A DNA stretch of 64,000 nucleotides from Haemonchus contortus (GCA_000469685.2 LS997567.1:21064108-21128107); one strand, 5' to 3'. Shown: positions 23,801-38,800, numbered from the stretch's first letter. The notes: generated from the letters alone by a model not told the origin. Made by a program: numbers and translations.

Positions 23801-26800
23801 TATCGCCTCTTGTGCTTCTAACAAATTCGAACGCTTCTGGGCGGAATTGTCAATTCCGGTGGCAAACCCGACCCCTGTGGGCGGGGTCTGGACTTTTCAC
23901 TAACCATAGTTATCATCCCTTTCCTATTCTCCTTACTAATTTGGACTTTCTAGGTCCACAGGACTGGACCCCGCCCACTATGGGAGGTGTCCTGTTACCC
24001 CACCATAAGTGTTTCCTCCCTGCCGCCTGCACTCCTTCCAAATTTGAAAGCTCTTGTTATACAGGAACAGGAGATGAATTTTCGCCAAAACATTTATTTA
24101 GCACGAAACCCGCTCCCTGCTGGCGAATTGCGGTCCTACCACCTACCATAAGTGTTCCCATCCTGCCTCCAGTACTCCTACCAGGTTTGAACACTCCAGG
24201 TCCACAGGGACAGGAGCTATGATTTTTCGCGAGAACCCCGCCTATCGGTCTCGCTACTCACCATAAGTATTCTCATCCTGCCGGCTGTACTCTTACTAAA
24301 TTTGAACGCTTTAGTTCCACGATGACAGGTGCTATGAATTTCTGGTCGGACACATGCATACACAAACACCTAAACACAGACATTAACCCGTTATATATTG
24401 TAGGACTCTTTCGCACCTATGTTAAGAAGTTTTGAGCAAGAGAAATTCATTAAGTTCCGAAAAAGTTGAGAAGTTAGCATTGCGCATCGGTGAAGATAAG
24501 GATAAGGATAGTTAGTCTTTGGGCGATGATCGGTCCCGCCTGAAGAATGTGTCCCGCAGTTGACTTCCATAGTGGTATTGAGTGCGCATGGGGACTATAC
24601 AATGACTTGCGGTGGTCTGCCGGTACAAGTCAGTTATCGTTCTAATCATGCCTGTACCAATTAACCGACCCCGGAGGGATGGAAAACTTGGTAGGCCTAG
24701 GCGGCGGCTGACCCTCGATTCGAACCCGTGACCATGCGTTTATGAAGTGCGCCACTTGCCTTTACACTACCTACGCCCAACAGTTGAAGATACAGTACCG
24801 TTCAAAAAAAATCACCTCGAACCTTTCCTGCCATAACTCACCTCAAACTCAATATTTTTACCTGATTTTTTGATAGCACTTTTTTCAAACATTACCCACT
24901 CTTCTACGATGCAGAATTGGCGGTAGCTCACTTCCGGCGCTCACTTTCCGGTGAATTTTTTTTCAAAAAAACCTGCGAAAGGGGCATGTTGTTCTTTAGG
25001 TAGACTTTCGTGTTTTTCGAGTCTAAAAATATTGGTGATTCTTCTGTTCTGTTAGCTAATCGCTCTCAGTCAAGAGACAGAACTCTGGCTCTCGCTTTCT
25101 GACCGTGGAGCAGCTTTCCGACATTGCCACAGGCAGTAAGCAGGAATTGACCCATGCTCAACATTCAAAGCTGTTTGTTGTACGAATGTCTATGATTACG
25201 AAGGCAATCAGAGGTATTGAGTCTCTCACAGACCCAATCAAACGATCCAGCTCGGAGAGCTTGCGGATTGCCGCTCCTGAGGACGATAGGATGATCATAT
25301 GTGCGCCGACTCAAGATTCCGGACGAGCAACTTCCGATATAATGGCCGAAATATCGACGTCGGAGACGTCGCTACCATCAATAGGTACCATAAACAGACG
25401 CCAGTGGGTTGCTCGAATATATGGAGGATTACTTGTCAAAAAGTATCTGGATGTCTGAAAAACAGACGAGCTCGACTTTAATGGGCGCGTGAACACCTTC
25501 AGTGGACCTTCAACCAGTGACGCGAATTCATCTAGAGCGACTAGTCAAAAATTATTTCACTTGGTTCACTTAGGTTTCGTTCGTGGACGATCTTTTAAAA
25601 CACAAGTTCCGACCCTAAGCACCATTTGACAACTCTCAGGCATGGTGTCGGCTCAGTATTGGTTTGGGGATGGTCTTCGAGTCTAGGCATGGGGTCCATG
25701 CACCATATTCTCACCACTACGGCCCAGCGGAGGTACGTAGACATCTTGGAGAAATCCAAGCTACATTTCTCCCGTCCTGTGCACGGAAGATAATTTACTT
25801 TCCAGCGAGATAACGACTCCGGACACAGATCTAGAAGGGATGCGCAAGTGGGTGACTCATCGAGAAATTCGATGCCTTGACTGAACCAGCCAGTCCTCTG
25901 ACCTAAACATCACTGGACCCTCGTGGCAAGAACTCGAGAAAAGGATAGTCATAAAACAGTCACAAATGCTGCTCAGAAGTTTGGCCTATTTGAAGAGCAA
26001 TGGAAGGAAATCGATGAGTGCCTGATCGACAAGTTGGTCGAATCAATACCCCGCAGATGTCAAGTCGTCATCGATGCCAACGACTTCACTACAAAGTATT
26101 AGACTAGTAGTTAACTAGGTTTCAATCTCATGATGATAGTGTTCAAGTCGAGTTAATTATTTCAAATTATTGAAGCTGATGATATTTTGTCCTGTTCAGA
26201 AAAAATGTAAAAAGTGGTCTTTCAAACGAAATAAAAACAAGTTCCGTGAGTTCTATGATGGAGCCATCGAATATCGCGATTGTTGATAACATATCAGTCA
26301 AAAATGTTGAGTTCGAGATGAGTTATGGCAAAAAAGGTTGGAGGTGATTTCTTTTCGAACGGTACTGTATAATAGTCAAATTTACATCTTAATTCCTCTC
26401 TTGGGGTAAGGAAGCATCTCCAATATGGACCTCCGCTAGCGTTAAAATCATTGGAGCAGTTTATGGCATTCCAATTAACACTTCTAATCTAATCCAGTTC
26501 ATGAACCTTCTTGCCCAGTTTTGTTTTATATCTTTACGTAGGAATAGGACCGAAGTCGTAGATCCCCATAGCCCAGTGTTTGGTCAAAGAAGATAGCCTC
26601 AGAATAATATCGGGATAGGATGCTATCAAGAAATGCTGAATACAAATGGGGAGATGGGAAGCTCAAAAGTTTATCAAGAAAAGTTCATCGAGAAGCAGAA
26701 ACCGAAAGCCCGAAATGGTACCATGCTGTGGTAATAAATACCTCTCAAATCTTGTCAATCTCCTGCACAGCAGAAGTACATTGAGATTTTTAAACATTTT

Positions 26801-29800
26801 AATACGCATGATTACCTGGCATTTTTTCTGATCATTATTTCTGATTTCAGTAGTTCCCTTTTTCATTCAAGGGTGAACGCATGATTTTGTCAAGAGTAGA
26901 AAAACGCCAAGCCGGACCATATGTCTGCTTTGGATGTGAATGGGTTGAAAAATTAATGTGTATTTTGAAAATGTTTATTCCTGTATATAAAGCGGTATCT
27001 TTGTGTGTCTGTTTGTATGCCCGTTTTTGCGTCCTTCCGAAAGTCACGCAGGCACGATGAAGAGTGTGAAGGTCGCGTGAGCGCGGTGAGGAAGTAGTCA
27101 TGAAATGAGAAATCAACCGATACTGTTTATATGGGTCCTCTAACAAGTCGTAGATAGCGGTAGGGTGGTGGTGCACGCTTTAGCGCGCGTAGGCCAACTG
27201 ATCACCGATATAATTTGCATAAAGGGATTGGTGGAACTGATAACTTTCAAGTCTCTTCACAACTTCCTTGCTCCCTACTCTATTAATGATGATCACTGAG
27301 ATGTTCAACAACCCATGAGTCCTCACTTTCACTCGCCGTTGCCTTGCGCCTGGGTGCAAAGCAATTATAATTACCCGATAAGTTAATCGAGATGATGAAT
27401 GATTTGGACCGGTATATTTATATGCAAGGTATAGTGTTGGTTCGATCTATTAAAGTGTACCGAGCGCGATGTCTACAGTACAATTTCTTTCTACAATCCC
27501 AGATTAAAGCCTCCGAAGGCGGTGGTGGAAAAGGAATAAGGAAATGCAAGAACGAGGCGGATTTCAAGGAGAATTTCGTTCAAGTGCAAACCGAAGTACC
27601 TGGTTCTCCGATATTCATCATGAAATGCGTCGAAAATGCTAGACATATTGAAGTGCAACTCATAGCCGACAGGTAATTGCATAATGCGATTTTAGATTCA
27701 GCGATCAAAGCTCTGTAATATTTCAAGGAAACATTTCAACAATATCCGTTTAAGGTATGAAAATGTAATTCCGGTGTTCACTCGTGACTGTTCTATTCAG
27801 CGAAGATGTCAAAAAATTATAGAAGAAGCTCCAGCCAGTATTGCTCCGAAGAAAACGCTTAGGAAAATGCAGGAAGTAATATTATTTCTTAAAAGATGTT
27901 TTTATTACTGGGTATTAATGCTTTACTCTTCATACTTACATATACTTATTACTAGAACTTTGAATTCCTCTTCCTCATGTTTCTGTGTGCGTTTTCATGC
28001 AGGATGCGGTGAAAATAGCGAAGTTAGTCGGCTATGAATCAGCTGGCACTGTGGAATACATGTACCTCCCCGAGGAAGACAAATACTTCTTTCTTGAGCT
28101 CAATCCGAGGCTTCAGGTTTGTACCATCACAAGGTCTCGTCGACCTTTCATTACCTTCGTATAGTGGCACCTTTTGGCTTGAAAATAATTGTAAACGTGC
28201 ATGTTGAAAGGTCTGGGTAGTGAAGATAACTAAGATTTTCAGTGGTGACGTATTATAAAGTAAGAGTGGCAATGCTTAATATTGATATGTTTGAAAATCC
28301 TAAAAATGTATATTTCGTGAAATATCGTAACCCTATACCGGATCCATGATTTATCGACACGCACCCGTGCACCTTCGGCATACACGTATACGCTTCTCTG
28401 AGCATCATCAATGTTATTGTCTTTGTTGTGTCGCCATGAGTACTGAACGCATATTGAGAAAACGAGAACGCTAGCAAAGTTGTATGTGGAGGTATAATAA
28501 ATATGGCCAACTAGCCATCTAGCCCATTGTTTTCCAGAAGTAGTTCAGGCATGGCACTGGCGGCGAGGTTCAAAAAGAATGGTGGTCTCATTTTGTCAAA
28601 CGTCAATCGTATTCTAACTGAATAGATTCAGGTGGAACATCCGTGCACAGAAATGCTGGCGAGCATCAATATTCCGGCCATTCAAATGCAAATCGCAATG
28701 GGCCTCCCACTGAATAGGATTACTGATATTCGACTGTTTTATGGTATATGCATGTCCCACCTAACCAGGCCTCTATATAAAATAAATGCTTTCAAGGACT
28801 TGATAGATACGGCACCACTCCACTGCCGGACGAGATTGTTCTGACGGATACTGAGTACAGTGTCATCGCTGCCAGAATAACTTCCGAGGTATTTCTACAG
28901 AAAAGTCGTTTTTAACAGGTATTATGTGGATCCATCACAGATATGAAAATGCACCCATCGTTGATGTTTGAAATCGGAACAGTTTAAGGCTCAACTAGGT
29001 CTGCCAAAGAGTGGCTATCTAGCATCCCCACTACTGAAATCGGTTCGGTCTCGCTCGTGTCTCGCGAGATAATATAATTCCATTGTATTGCGAAGTGTTT
29101 TCAAAACGCCTTATCATGCATTCCAAGAGCATAGATGTTTGTGCAAGATTCGATTGGAAGAGGCAATTCTGAAACGATTATCGAAACTTCTTCTCTATAC
29201 ATTGTCATTCTTCGTTTTTTTATGATTTTCGTCAATGCATCGGTTCTATTTCAGTGCACTACGGTTAATCTTGAGACTTACAAATTATGTTTTGTATAAT
29301 AGAAACACCAAGTTGTAAGGGAATTTTGGATGTACAGGGTGGGTCATAATTATGATGTCGCAGATATCACATTACCGAAAACGAACAGAAACCTGATAAA
29401 ACCAAACAATTTCCAAAGAGTGTTCATCACTGATCTCTTATCAAAATGGTACATTGAAAATGGGATCTGTTGCCTTCTTCTTTCTCTCAAGTCCGAGACA
29501 ACGATAGAAGGCGTCGAGGAGCAAGGATCAACAAGCTGATCCCGGCTTTTTGCAAAGCACTTTCGACATTATTTCAGTTCCCATATAAGCTGACGCATGC
29601 TTTTGCTTACAAGTTGGACCAAAGTGAGACATTCATGGGATTCAGACCAGGGTTCTTAAGTGGCCAGTGTTCAGAATTTACCGTAAAAGGTCGGGAGTTC
29701 CATCTCAACAATATGTCCGGTTCGAATCGCAAAAGTGTCTAATTGGACACGGCAAGACCAAACAGGACCCCAAAGTAAATTTGAAACCTTAATTTACAAA

Positions 29801-32800
29801 AATATTCGGTGTCTTTGCCAGGGCGGGGATGCGTGCAAAGACCATCACAGAAAGTCAGTGAACCTAGCGCTGTAACACTTTCATTCCTTTCAGCTTCACA
29901 TGAGTCCTGCCGCTTTGCTTATTGAGCACCTTTTTACCGTGATTATCTTTTCGTCGGTGAACAGGAACTCCTTATGACGATTCCTTCGGAAACGGCGTGG
30001 CAACTGTTATGAGCGGACTTTTCTCTTCCCTTCAGCCTGCTCCATCGGAGAATCACTTCCTGATAGCAGAAACACCTCGTGCGGATGATGATGCGCAGAA
30101 AACTGATTTATTCATTTCTTTTGCCATTTCATGCGCAGAGTGAACTTCGTGCTACGCAGACCTTGGCCCTGCTTCCTTAACACTACCCCTAACGCTGACG
30201 ACAGGCCTTTTAGGTTTACCCGTCTTATCCCTTCTCTCGAAAGCGTCTTATGATTGAATCTACCAGCTGCCTTGTTATATTGAGTCTCTGTAGACGTCCC
30301 GTGTCAAAAGTGCTTGAAAATGGAAAACGACGACTGATTCACGGGGTAGTTATCCTTCCATTGTTCATACAACCTACCAGAAGTTCAGTATCACTAAGGA
30401 GGAAATGTAAACTACCTTGCGGAATGGAGCAAACAAAATGAAATGTTACAAACCCAGAAAAAATTTTATATGAGCTTCAGCGCGCGCTGTCATGATCATT
30501 TTGGCCCACTTCGTAAAATATTCCTGTAACTCGCAGCAAACAACATTTTGCAAAGTATTTGATCCTATCTGACTTATGTCCTTTGTTTACCGTCGACATT
30601 TATATTCCTGAGAACGACCTCAAAGTCACTGAAGAAGAGGGCAAATCTAAGTGTCGTTCACTCATATTACTTACAAGTTTGTTTTTGGAGAGAGCACTCA
30701 CATTGGGAGCCTACCAGTCGAATCTGTAGGACGAGGGTATTATACAAGTAGACACACTAGATTCAACCGTGTTTCAGTAACAACCTGAAACCAATTTTCG
30801 CTAAATATATTAGGTCGATGCATAATTATTGCGGATTTTTTCAACAAATTTCATTCAACGAAACAATAAAAAATACTGTACAAAAACATGTTCAAATAAT
30901 TACTCCGGAACTTATCCACCATCAACGTCAAACACTGCTCCCCATTGGCTAGACAATTGGATTCCAAAAGCAAAGAACTTTTGATCCTTGGGGGCGATCC
31001 ATGCTTTGACATCGGTCATCAAGTCATCCAAATTGCCGTAAGTTCTATTCCCTAGCCTTTTTTTCAGCAAACGGCTGAAGAGAAATCCATAGAAGTATCT
31101 CCTGGTGAATGTGGCAAATTTAGAAGCACATTCCATTTCTTGGTTGGTTTTAGCTGATTGTTCCATCGCCGAAAAGTTACTGAGATCGTGGAATGACTCT
31201 GCCACCTTCCATCCTTTCTCGAAGTACCAGAGCCTGATTTCACGAATATGCGGGTGGTTTTCTGGGTACATTTTTGTAGAGGAAATCAGGTAGGTCATTT
31301 CTAGAAAAAACACGAATTCAATATTCAAAATTTTTCAAGAGAAAGAAGCCGAGAAAAAATCCGCAATAATTATGCATCAACCTAATACTACAGGGTGTCC
31401 CAAAATTATTTGCACTAAAGTTCAGTAATTTTTGAGGTACAAATAACATATCAATTTCACATTACCTGCTATTAGTTAGTTGCATAAGAAGGTTTCCTTG
31501 CAATATGCATGGCTACTGATGTGAAACTCCCAATATCTACCAGATGGAGGAGGCTCTTTCAATGCCACTTGCAATCATTGACGCGCGAGAAGTGGAAGGG
31601 CGTTATGAAATTCTTCGGGATTTTTCTAATAATCGTATAGGAGGCTATTAAACGATATAGAAAAAAAATTGAATCAGAGACAAACCAGGAAAGATAGAAA
31701 GGTAAAATGTTTCTGAAGATAGGACTATTAAAGTGGCCCGTATGCCAATCGGTCGGGATCCTGGGCGACCCATCAAAAGGAAGTCAACGGGCACGGCTCA
31801 GAGGAGTTATCGCGATGGAAGAATGTCATGCAGGAGCTCCACTGCCGTTCCTATCGTTTGCTCCAATCCCGATCTCAACAGACTCTGCAGGGCCAAAAAA
31901 TGCAGAAAGTCGCAGACCCACTTGAGTGATGACACGCAACCCTTCGTCGTTTTCTCTGACCAAAAAATTTTTTACGATAAAACCATCCCTCAACAACCAA
32001 AACGTTCGCACTCCGGAAAGAAACATCCAGCGTGTAATATCTCACAAAAAGGTTGCTATCAGAACAATAAAATGATGTTTTTTGAGGAAATTACTGAGAA
32101 GGGTAAGCCGCTCGTGGTTTCTTCGGTGCAGGCGTGAAAATTGACCAAGACCAGTACTCGAACAGAGTACTGATGGAAGTACTGAAGCACTGGTCAGGCT
32201 ACGTTTTCTGAAACATCTCTTACAAGGAAGATCTTTCAGGGCGTGGGACGCTTTTTGAAAATGGTTTTTTGCATGGTATAGGGGCATGAGCACTAAGTAT
32301 AAAACTATGGTTCATTTCCGCTAAATGGCCTTCTGAATGCCAAAAAACGACCGAAAACGATTTTGTCAGAAATCGCCGTTTTAACCCTCTCAGCGTCGTT
32401 TGTTTCATTCATGGCGTCGACTTTCCGTACAGTAGAAGGCGCCAGTTGACTGCGCATTGAAAATAACGTGAAAGGTAGCCAAAAAGGGGGGCCACATGTT
32501 GAAAAGTGCGGGGAAGTTCCATATAGGCTCTCCACGGTTAAGCTGGCAGCAGCGCCGGATGGTGTGGTGGATAGCGATGTGGACTTCGAGGAACGACGAG
32601 TGGGATGGGTTGGTGGTTCGGAATCTCCGGGCTTTTCCGCTTTTGCATTTTATGCTGCCACCTCCAGATTGGCTCCATATTGCACCAGGACCAAAGCAAG
32701 TGCCTGACTGGTCATGGTCGTGACCAAGACCACCCAGGCACATAACCTCTACAGGCCGTTGGAATTTCTTGTGTGACGCACTATCAGTGATCAGTGAAGG

Positions 32801-35800
32801 AGCTTCCAGGCTCAACACTCCCAGTCCTCCGTTCCTACCTCCGAATCCTCCTTTCCTATCCCCCCTCCCCTCTCAACTTCCTCACGTAGTTTGTAGTCAA
32901 AAAACTCGATATCATATCATCTGGTCTTCGGACATTGTATGGACATTGCACAGTTCATACAATTCTTTGAATGGTATGGACAGTAATGGTTTGATTGTTG
33001 TTCTATTTCGACGGAGTTCCTTCAAAACTGATGGAAAACTCATCTAATTCCGATGATTTCACCGTTTTTTACCCTAGCGTTGATCTCGCGCCGTTGAAGG
33101 GTTTTTGTCCACTATTCTGGTCATCTCCATTTCCTTCTCTCCTCACGATCAGTCACTCATCTTCTGTAGTCACCTCGACTTCAGCGATATCCTTCTTGTT
33201 CGTGTCCTGCCAGCCCTTCACACGGACGCGAAGTTAGGGGATCGTAGGTTGGGAACGGGTATCGCCGAAACCCTTCATCTAGTATTCATCTAGTGATCCA
33301 GCGCTAGAATGATTCCCTTCAGGGCTGACAGCTTTTCATATCAAGCCTAATGCTCATGGATGCTTCAGCAAGAAGATGAATTGAATGAGAGTCTGATTGG
33401 TTCTCCCACAGGAGTCCGCAGTGGACTCCCAGAGGAAGGTCGGAATCGGGAAACCTGTTGTCTTTGCATTGACGAACGAGGTCGAGGACAGCTTCCATCA
33501 AATAGGAACCATATTATAGGGATCGGACCCCCCCCCCCCATTACAACACTTATTAAGTGTGAATTTAAGAGGCTCCTTTACACTCCTGGGAGTGTGAAGC
33601 CTGGAAGCCCCTCCACTGATAGCGCTCCACACAACAAATTCTGACGGTTTGTGGAGGTGTGCCTGGCTGGTCCTGGGCACGACCATGACCAGTCAGGCAC
33701 TTGCTTTGGCCCTGGTGCAATATGGAGCCAATCTGGAGGTGGCAGCATAAAATGCAAGAACGGCAAATCCCGGAGTTTCCGAACCGTCAACCCATCCCAG
33801 TTGTCCTTCCTCGAAGTCCACATCGCTATCCATCACACCATCCAACGCTGCTGGCAGCTTAACCGTAGAGAGCCTATATGAAACTTCTCCGCACTTTTCA
33901 ACATGTGGCCCCCTTTTTTGGCTACCTTTCACGTTACTTTCAATGCGCAGTCAACTGGCGCCTTCTACTGTACGGGCAGTCGGCGCCATGAATGAAACAA
34001 ACGACGCTGAGTGGGTTAAAACGGCGATTTCTGACAAAATAGTTTTCAGTCGTTTTTTGGCATTCAGAAGGCCATTTAGCGGAAATGAACCATAGTTTTA
34101 TACTCAGTGCTCATGCCCCTATACCATGCAAAAAACCATTTTTAAAAAGCGTCCCACACCCTGAAAGACCTTCCTTGTTAGTCCTTCCAGCAGGACGCTA
34201 CTCTAGCACACAGAGCCAAGCTTGCCCGCGAGTGGTGTCGATGACAGCTGCCCGACTTCATTGGTGAAGAGGAATGGTCATCCTATTTCCAGAACTTGAC
34301 TCACTTGAATCCCACGAATGGTCCCTGATTAGAAGAGGACCTGTCGAGTTTTCAATCTCAGTTTGGAATGCAAAAGCTGGAGGACGGCTGGGAAGAAATA
34401 GAGGTTACCTGCGTGCCGCATGCAATCAAGTCGAAAGCACACTTTGACTTCTATCCGCGCTCACGGGGAATATTTTGGAATGCGACTTTAGCAGGTTGTA
34501 GCACATAGTGTTAGCTAGCGTGCATAGAAATTCCATCCTCTTTCGCAGTTGAGAAGTTTCAAATATATTGCTATAAATCGGCGCAAATAATTTTGGGACA
34601 CCCTGTATTGTCTGAAATTCTGTGGGACAGTGATTGGTTCCTACGCGGAATCCCAATAATACCCCATCCAGAAAATGCTTGCTTTGGAGGGCTTATGTGA
34701 CTTTTTGCGTAATTGATTGCCTGCCATCAGAGTCACTCGGTTGGCGTTGCTGCCAAGCCAAGCTTAGTGCGCATACTATAAACCAGGCGGCTACGCATGC
34801 TATCGCGTGCGCTGGGAGCTCTAGCCATAAGGGACGGAGCCACATGAGCTTCTGATATTCATTATAGACCTTTGTCATCTGAGCCTCTTCCCTGACACTT
34901 CTGTAGCGACCTTCATTTTTTTATCTCATGGGCGTGGAGTTTTTTTCCTTGATCACGAAAATTCGGACTGACAGGCAAGCAGTTCAAGAAGGGTGTATAA
35001 TGTGTAATAAAGAAGTTTTCCCAGCCCGGCTGGAGTATTAGCATGGTGTACATAACACTTGATTTTGAAACATGTAATTTATCAAAGCTACACTTCTTTA
35101 TACACAATATATCGGCTCCCTCCTGCACCACCCATCAAACTTGAGTGTTCTAGGTCCATGGGAACAGGAGCTATGGATTTCCACTCAAACCTCGCCCACT
35201 GGCCCACTGGGTCCGTCCGCCCAGCATAAGATTTCCCATCATGCCTGTACTCCTACCAAATTTGAACTCTCTAGGTCCATGGGAAGCGAAGTTATGAATT
35301 TTCGTATATAAATGTAAGAAGGGATGTGAGCTTCATGGCACGCTCCGCCCATTGTGGTCGGGCCTCCGCTGACGTCACTTATGCTGGAGATACCTTCGCC
35401 CCGCCCATCTGGGTCTCCCCAGTAGGATCTAACTTACCAATTGTAATGATTGCCTATCATGAATAGCGCGTTAAAGGCTTCATCGAATTGTCGAACTTGC
35501 TCACTGAGAAATTATATATGTTACTCCGACAGCTTTTCGTGGAGCTCTGCTGAAAGGAGCCAGTTCTTGCTTTTAACCATCAAGATTACTTGTGAGATCC
35601 ATTTGTTATTGTGTACTAGCCCATTAGACTGAATGTGGTGACGTGTTTTTGCCAGAACACCTCCATCTACTTACAAACTACTCCATATTTGTGTTTCGCT
35701 CACACACCTTATTGTTTGTACAATATATCCTTCAAAATATGATCATTTTATCCTCAGGAACAACATCCATCAATTTCTTCGTATATGGGCTCATTCAGGA

Positions 35801-38800
35801 CCCTGAGGATTTCTTCCGACCGTCTACAGGATCGGTAGAGGTGCTGAATTTCCGGTCCGCTCAAAACGTTTGGGGTTACTTCTCGGTATCGAGCGCTGGC
35901 AAGGTCCATGAGTTTGCGGATTCACAGTTTGGTCACCTGTTTGCTCGCGGACGTACGCGGTTAGTATTGTCCTTTTTCTGTTAAGTGTTGTTGATTTCTA
36001 CTCTACAATGCGCTTGCGATTCGTTTTATTTCACTTTCGCTCTGCAGTCATGAAGCTGTCTCCGTAATGTTGTGCGCCCTACAAGAGCTGGAGTTGCGCG
36101 CCTCGTTCGCTTCGCAGGTGTCCTACCTTGTTGACATGCTGAAAGAACCAGATTTCACAGAGAATCGATTCAATACTCAGTGGCTTGACAATCGCATTGC
36201 AAATAAAATTCTTCAAGTAAGTTCGTCCAAATCTTTGCTACCAATCAATAACTGAGTCTTTTGGAAGCCAGACTTCGTTTCAGAAAGTGCCGCTCCCTAA
36301 ACACGAGATGATTGCCATTAGTAGTGCTATTATCGGTCATGCAAGGGTAACTGCCGCTTTCAGTAATTTCAGAAATGCTGTTGAGCGAGGACAGGTTAGT
36401 ATCATATTTTCATTTTCTCGCGTGTTTCATTTAATTCCGGATATAGGTTCTCCCAACAAAGGATTTAACGGAGACGTTTCTCTTCGATCTCGTCAAAGAC
36501 ATGAGTATTTACAAAGTGACAGTGACTCGTAGTGGAGCCCTTAATTACATAGTTTCGTTGAACGGAGGAAAAACGCAAGTAGAAATCCGTTTGCTGGGTG
36601 ATGGAAGTCTACTCGTCACTCATCAGGAGCGCAGTTACACGTGCAATTTAGAGGAGACTTCTGATAAATTTAAGGTCAGTTGCAGCACTGTTTGATTTTG
36701 AAGGTTAGGCTCTTTCCAATTTGTAGTGATTGCTTTCAGGTGACCATTGGTCGATCAATAGTTGTTTTTGAAAAAGATAATGATCCAAGCGTTCTCAAGT
36801 CTCCATACACTGGAAAGTTACTGGGATACAAGAAACAAAATAAGGTACGCACTTATTCCTGTCAAATCAAGATCATTTTGTTGTATTGTTTTCAGTCACC
36901 AGGGAAGGATCCTGAGTACAAATAGCCATTTGAAATGAGACTTATTCTGCTAGGCGTGTATTCAGATGCTGATATCATATGCCCGTTAAAATTGCTGAGC
37001 GATTCTCTGAATGCAGCTAGGAATATTTTTGAAGTAACCGTTCAACTCTCTTTCACCTTATAGGTCTCATAGAAAAGGCTGAGCCGTGCGCGACGATAGA
37101 ATCCTCAGAGGCTATTGTTCGAAATGTGACGGTCGAAAAACCGAAATCTATCGGACCGCTAGCTTTCATGGCTTTTTTTCCTGTTCAGGTTGGCCTGCAC
37201 ATTGCATCATGTCCAGATTTGGACACTGTGGTCCATTGACAGGAGATATGAATCCTATTCAACGCACACACCCCCCGAAGTAATTCGTGAGCAACCCGCC
37301 GTCATGAGTTAGATCATGCTCAACACAGTTTAAGTATATTTGTTTTCTCTACACTTATGGCCGCATATTTTTACTCGGATATCGCTCACCTCGCGCACAT
37401 CCCTGAGGACCGAGCACAGCCCTACCATGTCTTTTCACCCTGCCGCCGGTACACCCACATTTGGAGAATCCACATATGCATATACTTATGCACATACGTA
37501 TACCCACACCCTTAGCGCGTTATATATAACACCAATTGGGCTATGCACGCTACGCGTGCATAATATGTCGACGACCGCTTGTCTACGATGGAGTCACTCA
37601 GCAGAGTGTTGGGTTATCAGAACAAGGTAGTCCCCTCTAGATTTGAGCGCTGAACTGCTGAAAGCATCACGCTCGATATATTTCATTTGAACAGAATGAT
37701 TAATGGTTGATCATAGCTCCTTTTACCTCAGTGCAGGCCTTTTCCACTACAAAAACTTGACCACCCCTCTTTTAAGTGCTCCCGACCATTTTCGCCGCAT
37801 TCTAGAAAGTTTTTAAGAAATGAACTTTTGGTCTAGCCCCGCTTTCCTGTGCCGGCTCCGCCCACTTCGAGGACTTAACCACACTTGTTTCGAGACATCT
37901 AACCACTTTCCCCGTGTCTAGAACTTTTCTGAACAGAGTTATGAAATTTTGTTATAAGCCCTGCATACTTCGGGGTTTTGACCATATTTGTTCCATTACC
38001 TCTAACCAGTTTTTCGCGCATTCTAGAACTTTTCCGAACGAAGTTACACTCAATTTTGAAAAGTAGCTTACATCCAACGCATGCCAAGCACGCATACGAC
38101 CTTGTTAACTCTTTTTTTCTTTCCTGGCCTCGACACCTTCGTTGAACCGAGGTGTACTCTGTGGAAAGTACCGTAAACTGCAACAACGCTCTGCCTACCA
38201 CCGGTAAGTTTCCTTTACTTTAACTGTTGACCCATCCCTCACCTTTGCACATTTTTCCCGGCGTCTGGACTGTCATGAGACCAAATGAAAAGAAGTTACC
38301 CGTAAACCCCTCCGGCTTATGCCCCGCCTCTTGTGAGCGGAGCTCCGCTGGGCTCACATGTGCTCTGTTGTACTTACCTTATGCTCAATTCATTCTAAAC
38401 TGACCCGACTTCTCCAGTGTTTCTTTACCTTATATCGAATTTCCGTTCAATTAAAGGCAAAGAGCAGACATAGCAAGGATAATAATAAGGATATAACATG
38501 AAAGGTTAACCCATTGACGACCGCGTTTTTATATTGTCCTTACATTAACCTTTATTTTCTCTTATATCTGTTGTCAGAAATAAATGATTCATGGACCGCA
38601 ATGCTTCGAGATTCTGTAGAAGGCTGTGAGCTCAGCTGATACATGAAAACCTGAAAAAATTATAGGAACACCTGATAAATAATATAAGTACCTCAGCGAG
38701 CCAAAAACGTGCGTCTTGGCATCGGGATGCATGCTCGCCAACGTGTTAAATATTAGGTTGTCGGAAAAGTATTTGCGCATTTTGGTTTCCATATTGTGAA

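Larger units (their letters stand above)
31391..34605 (+). mobile_element. DD37D-type Tc1/mariner element split by a fold-back insertion
   Basis: CAGGGTGTCCCAAAATTATT begins it and its inverse (aataattttgggacaccctg) ends it, with TA flanks. Without the inserted 1.95 kb it would be about 1.26 kb, normal for this group. It starts five bases after the mariner at 30810-31385. Confidence 0.88.

Noticed and set aside
23770..24345. CRISPR-like repeat-spacer array
   Set aside because: Unit similarity runs through the whole unit with no unique spacers, and the genome is a nematode's. It is a minisatellite-like expansion.
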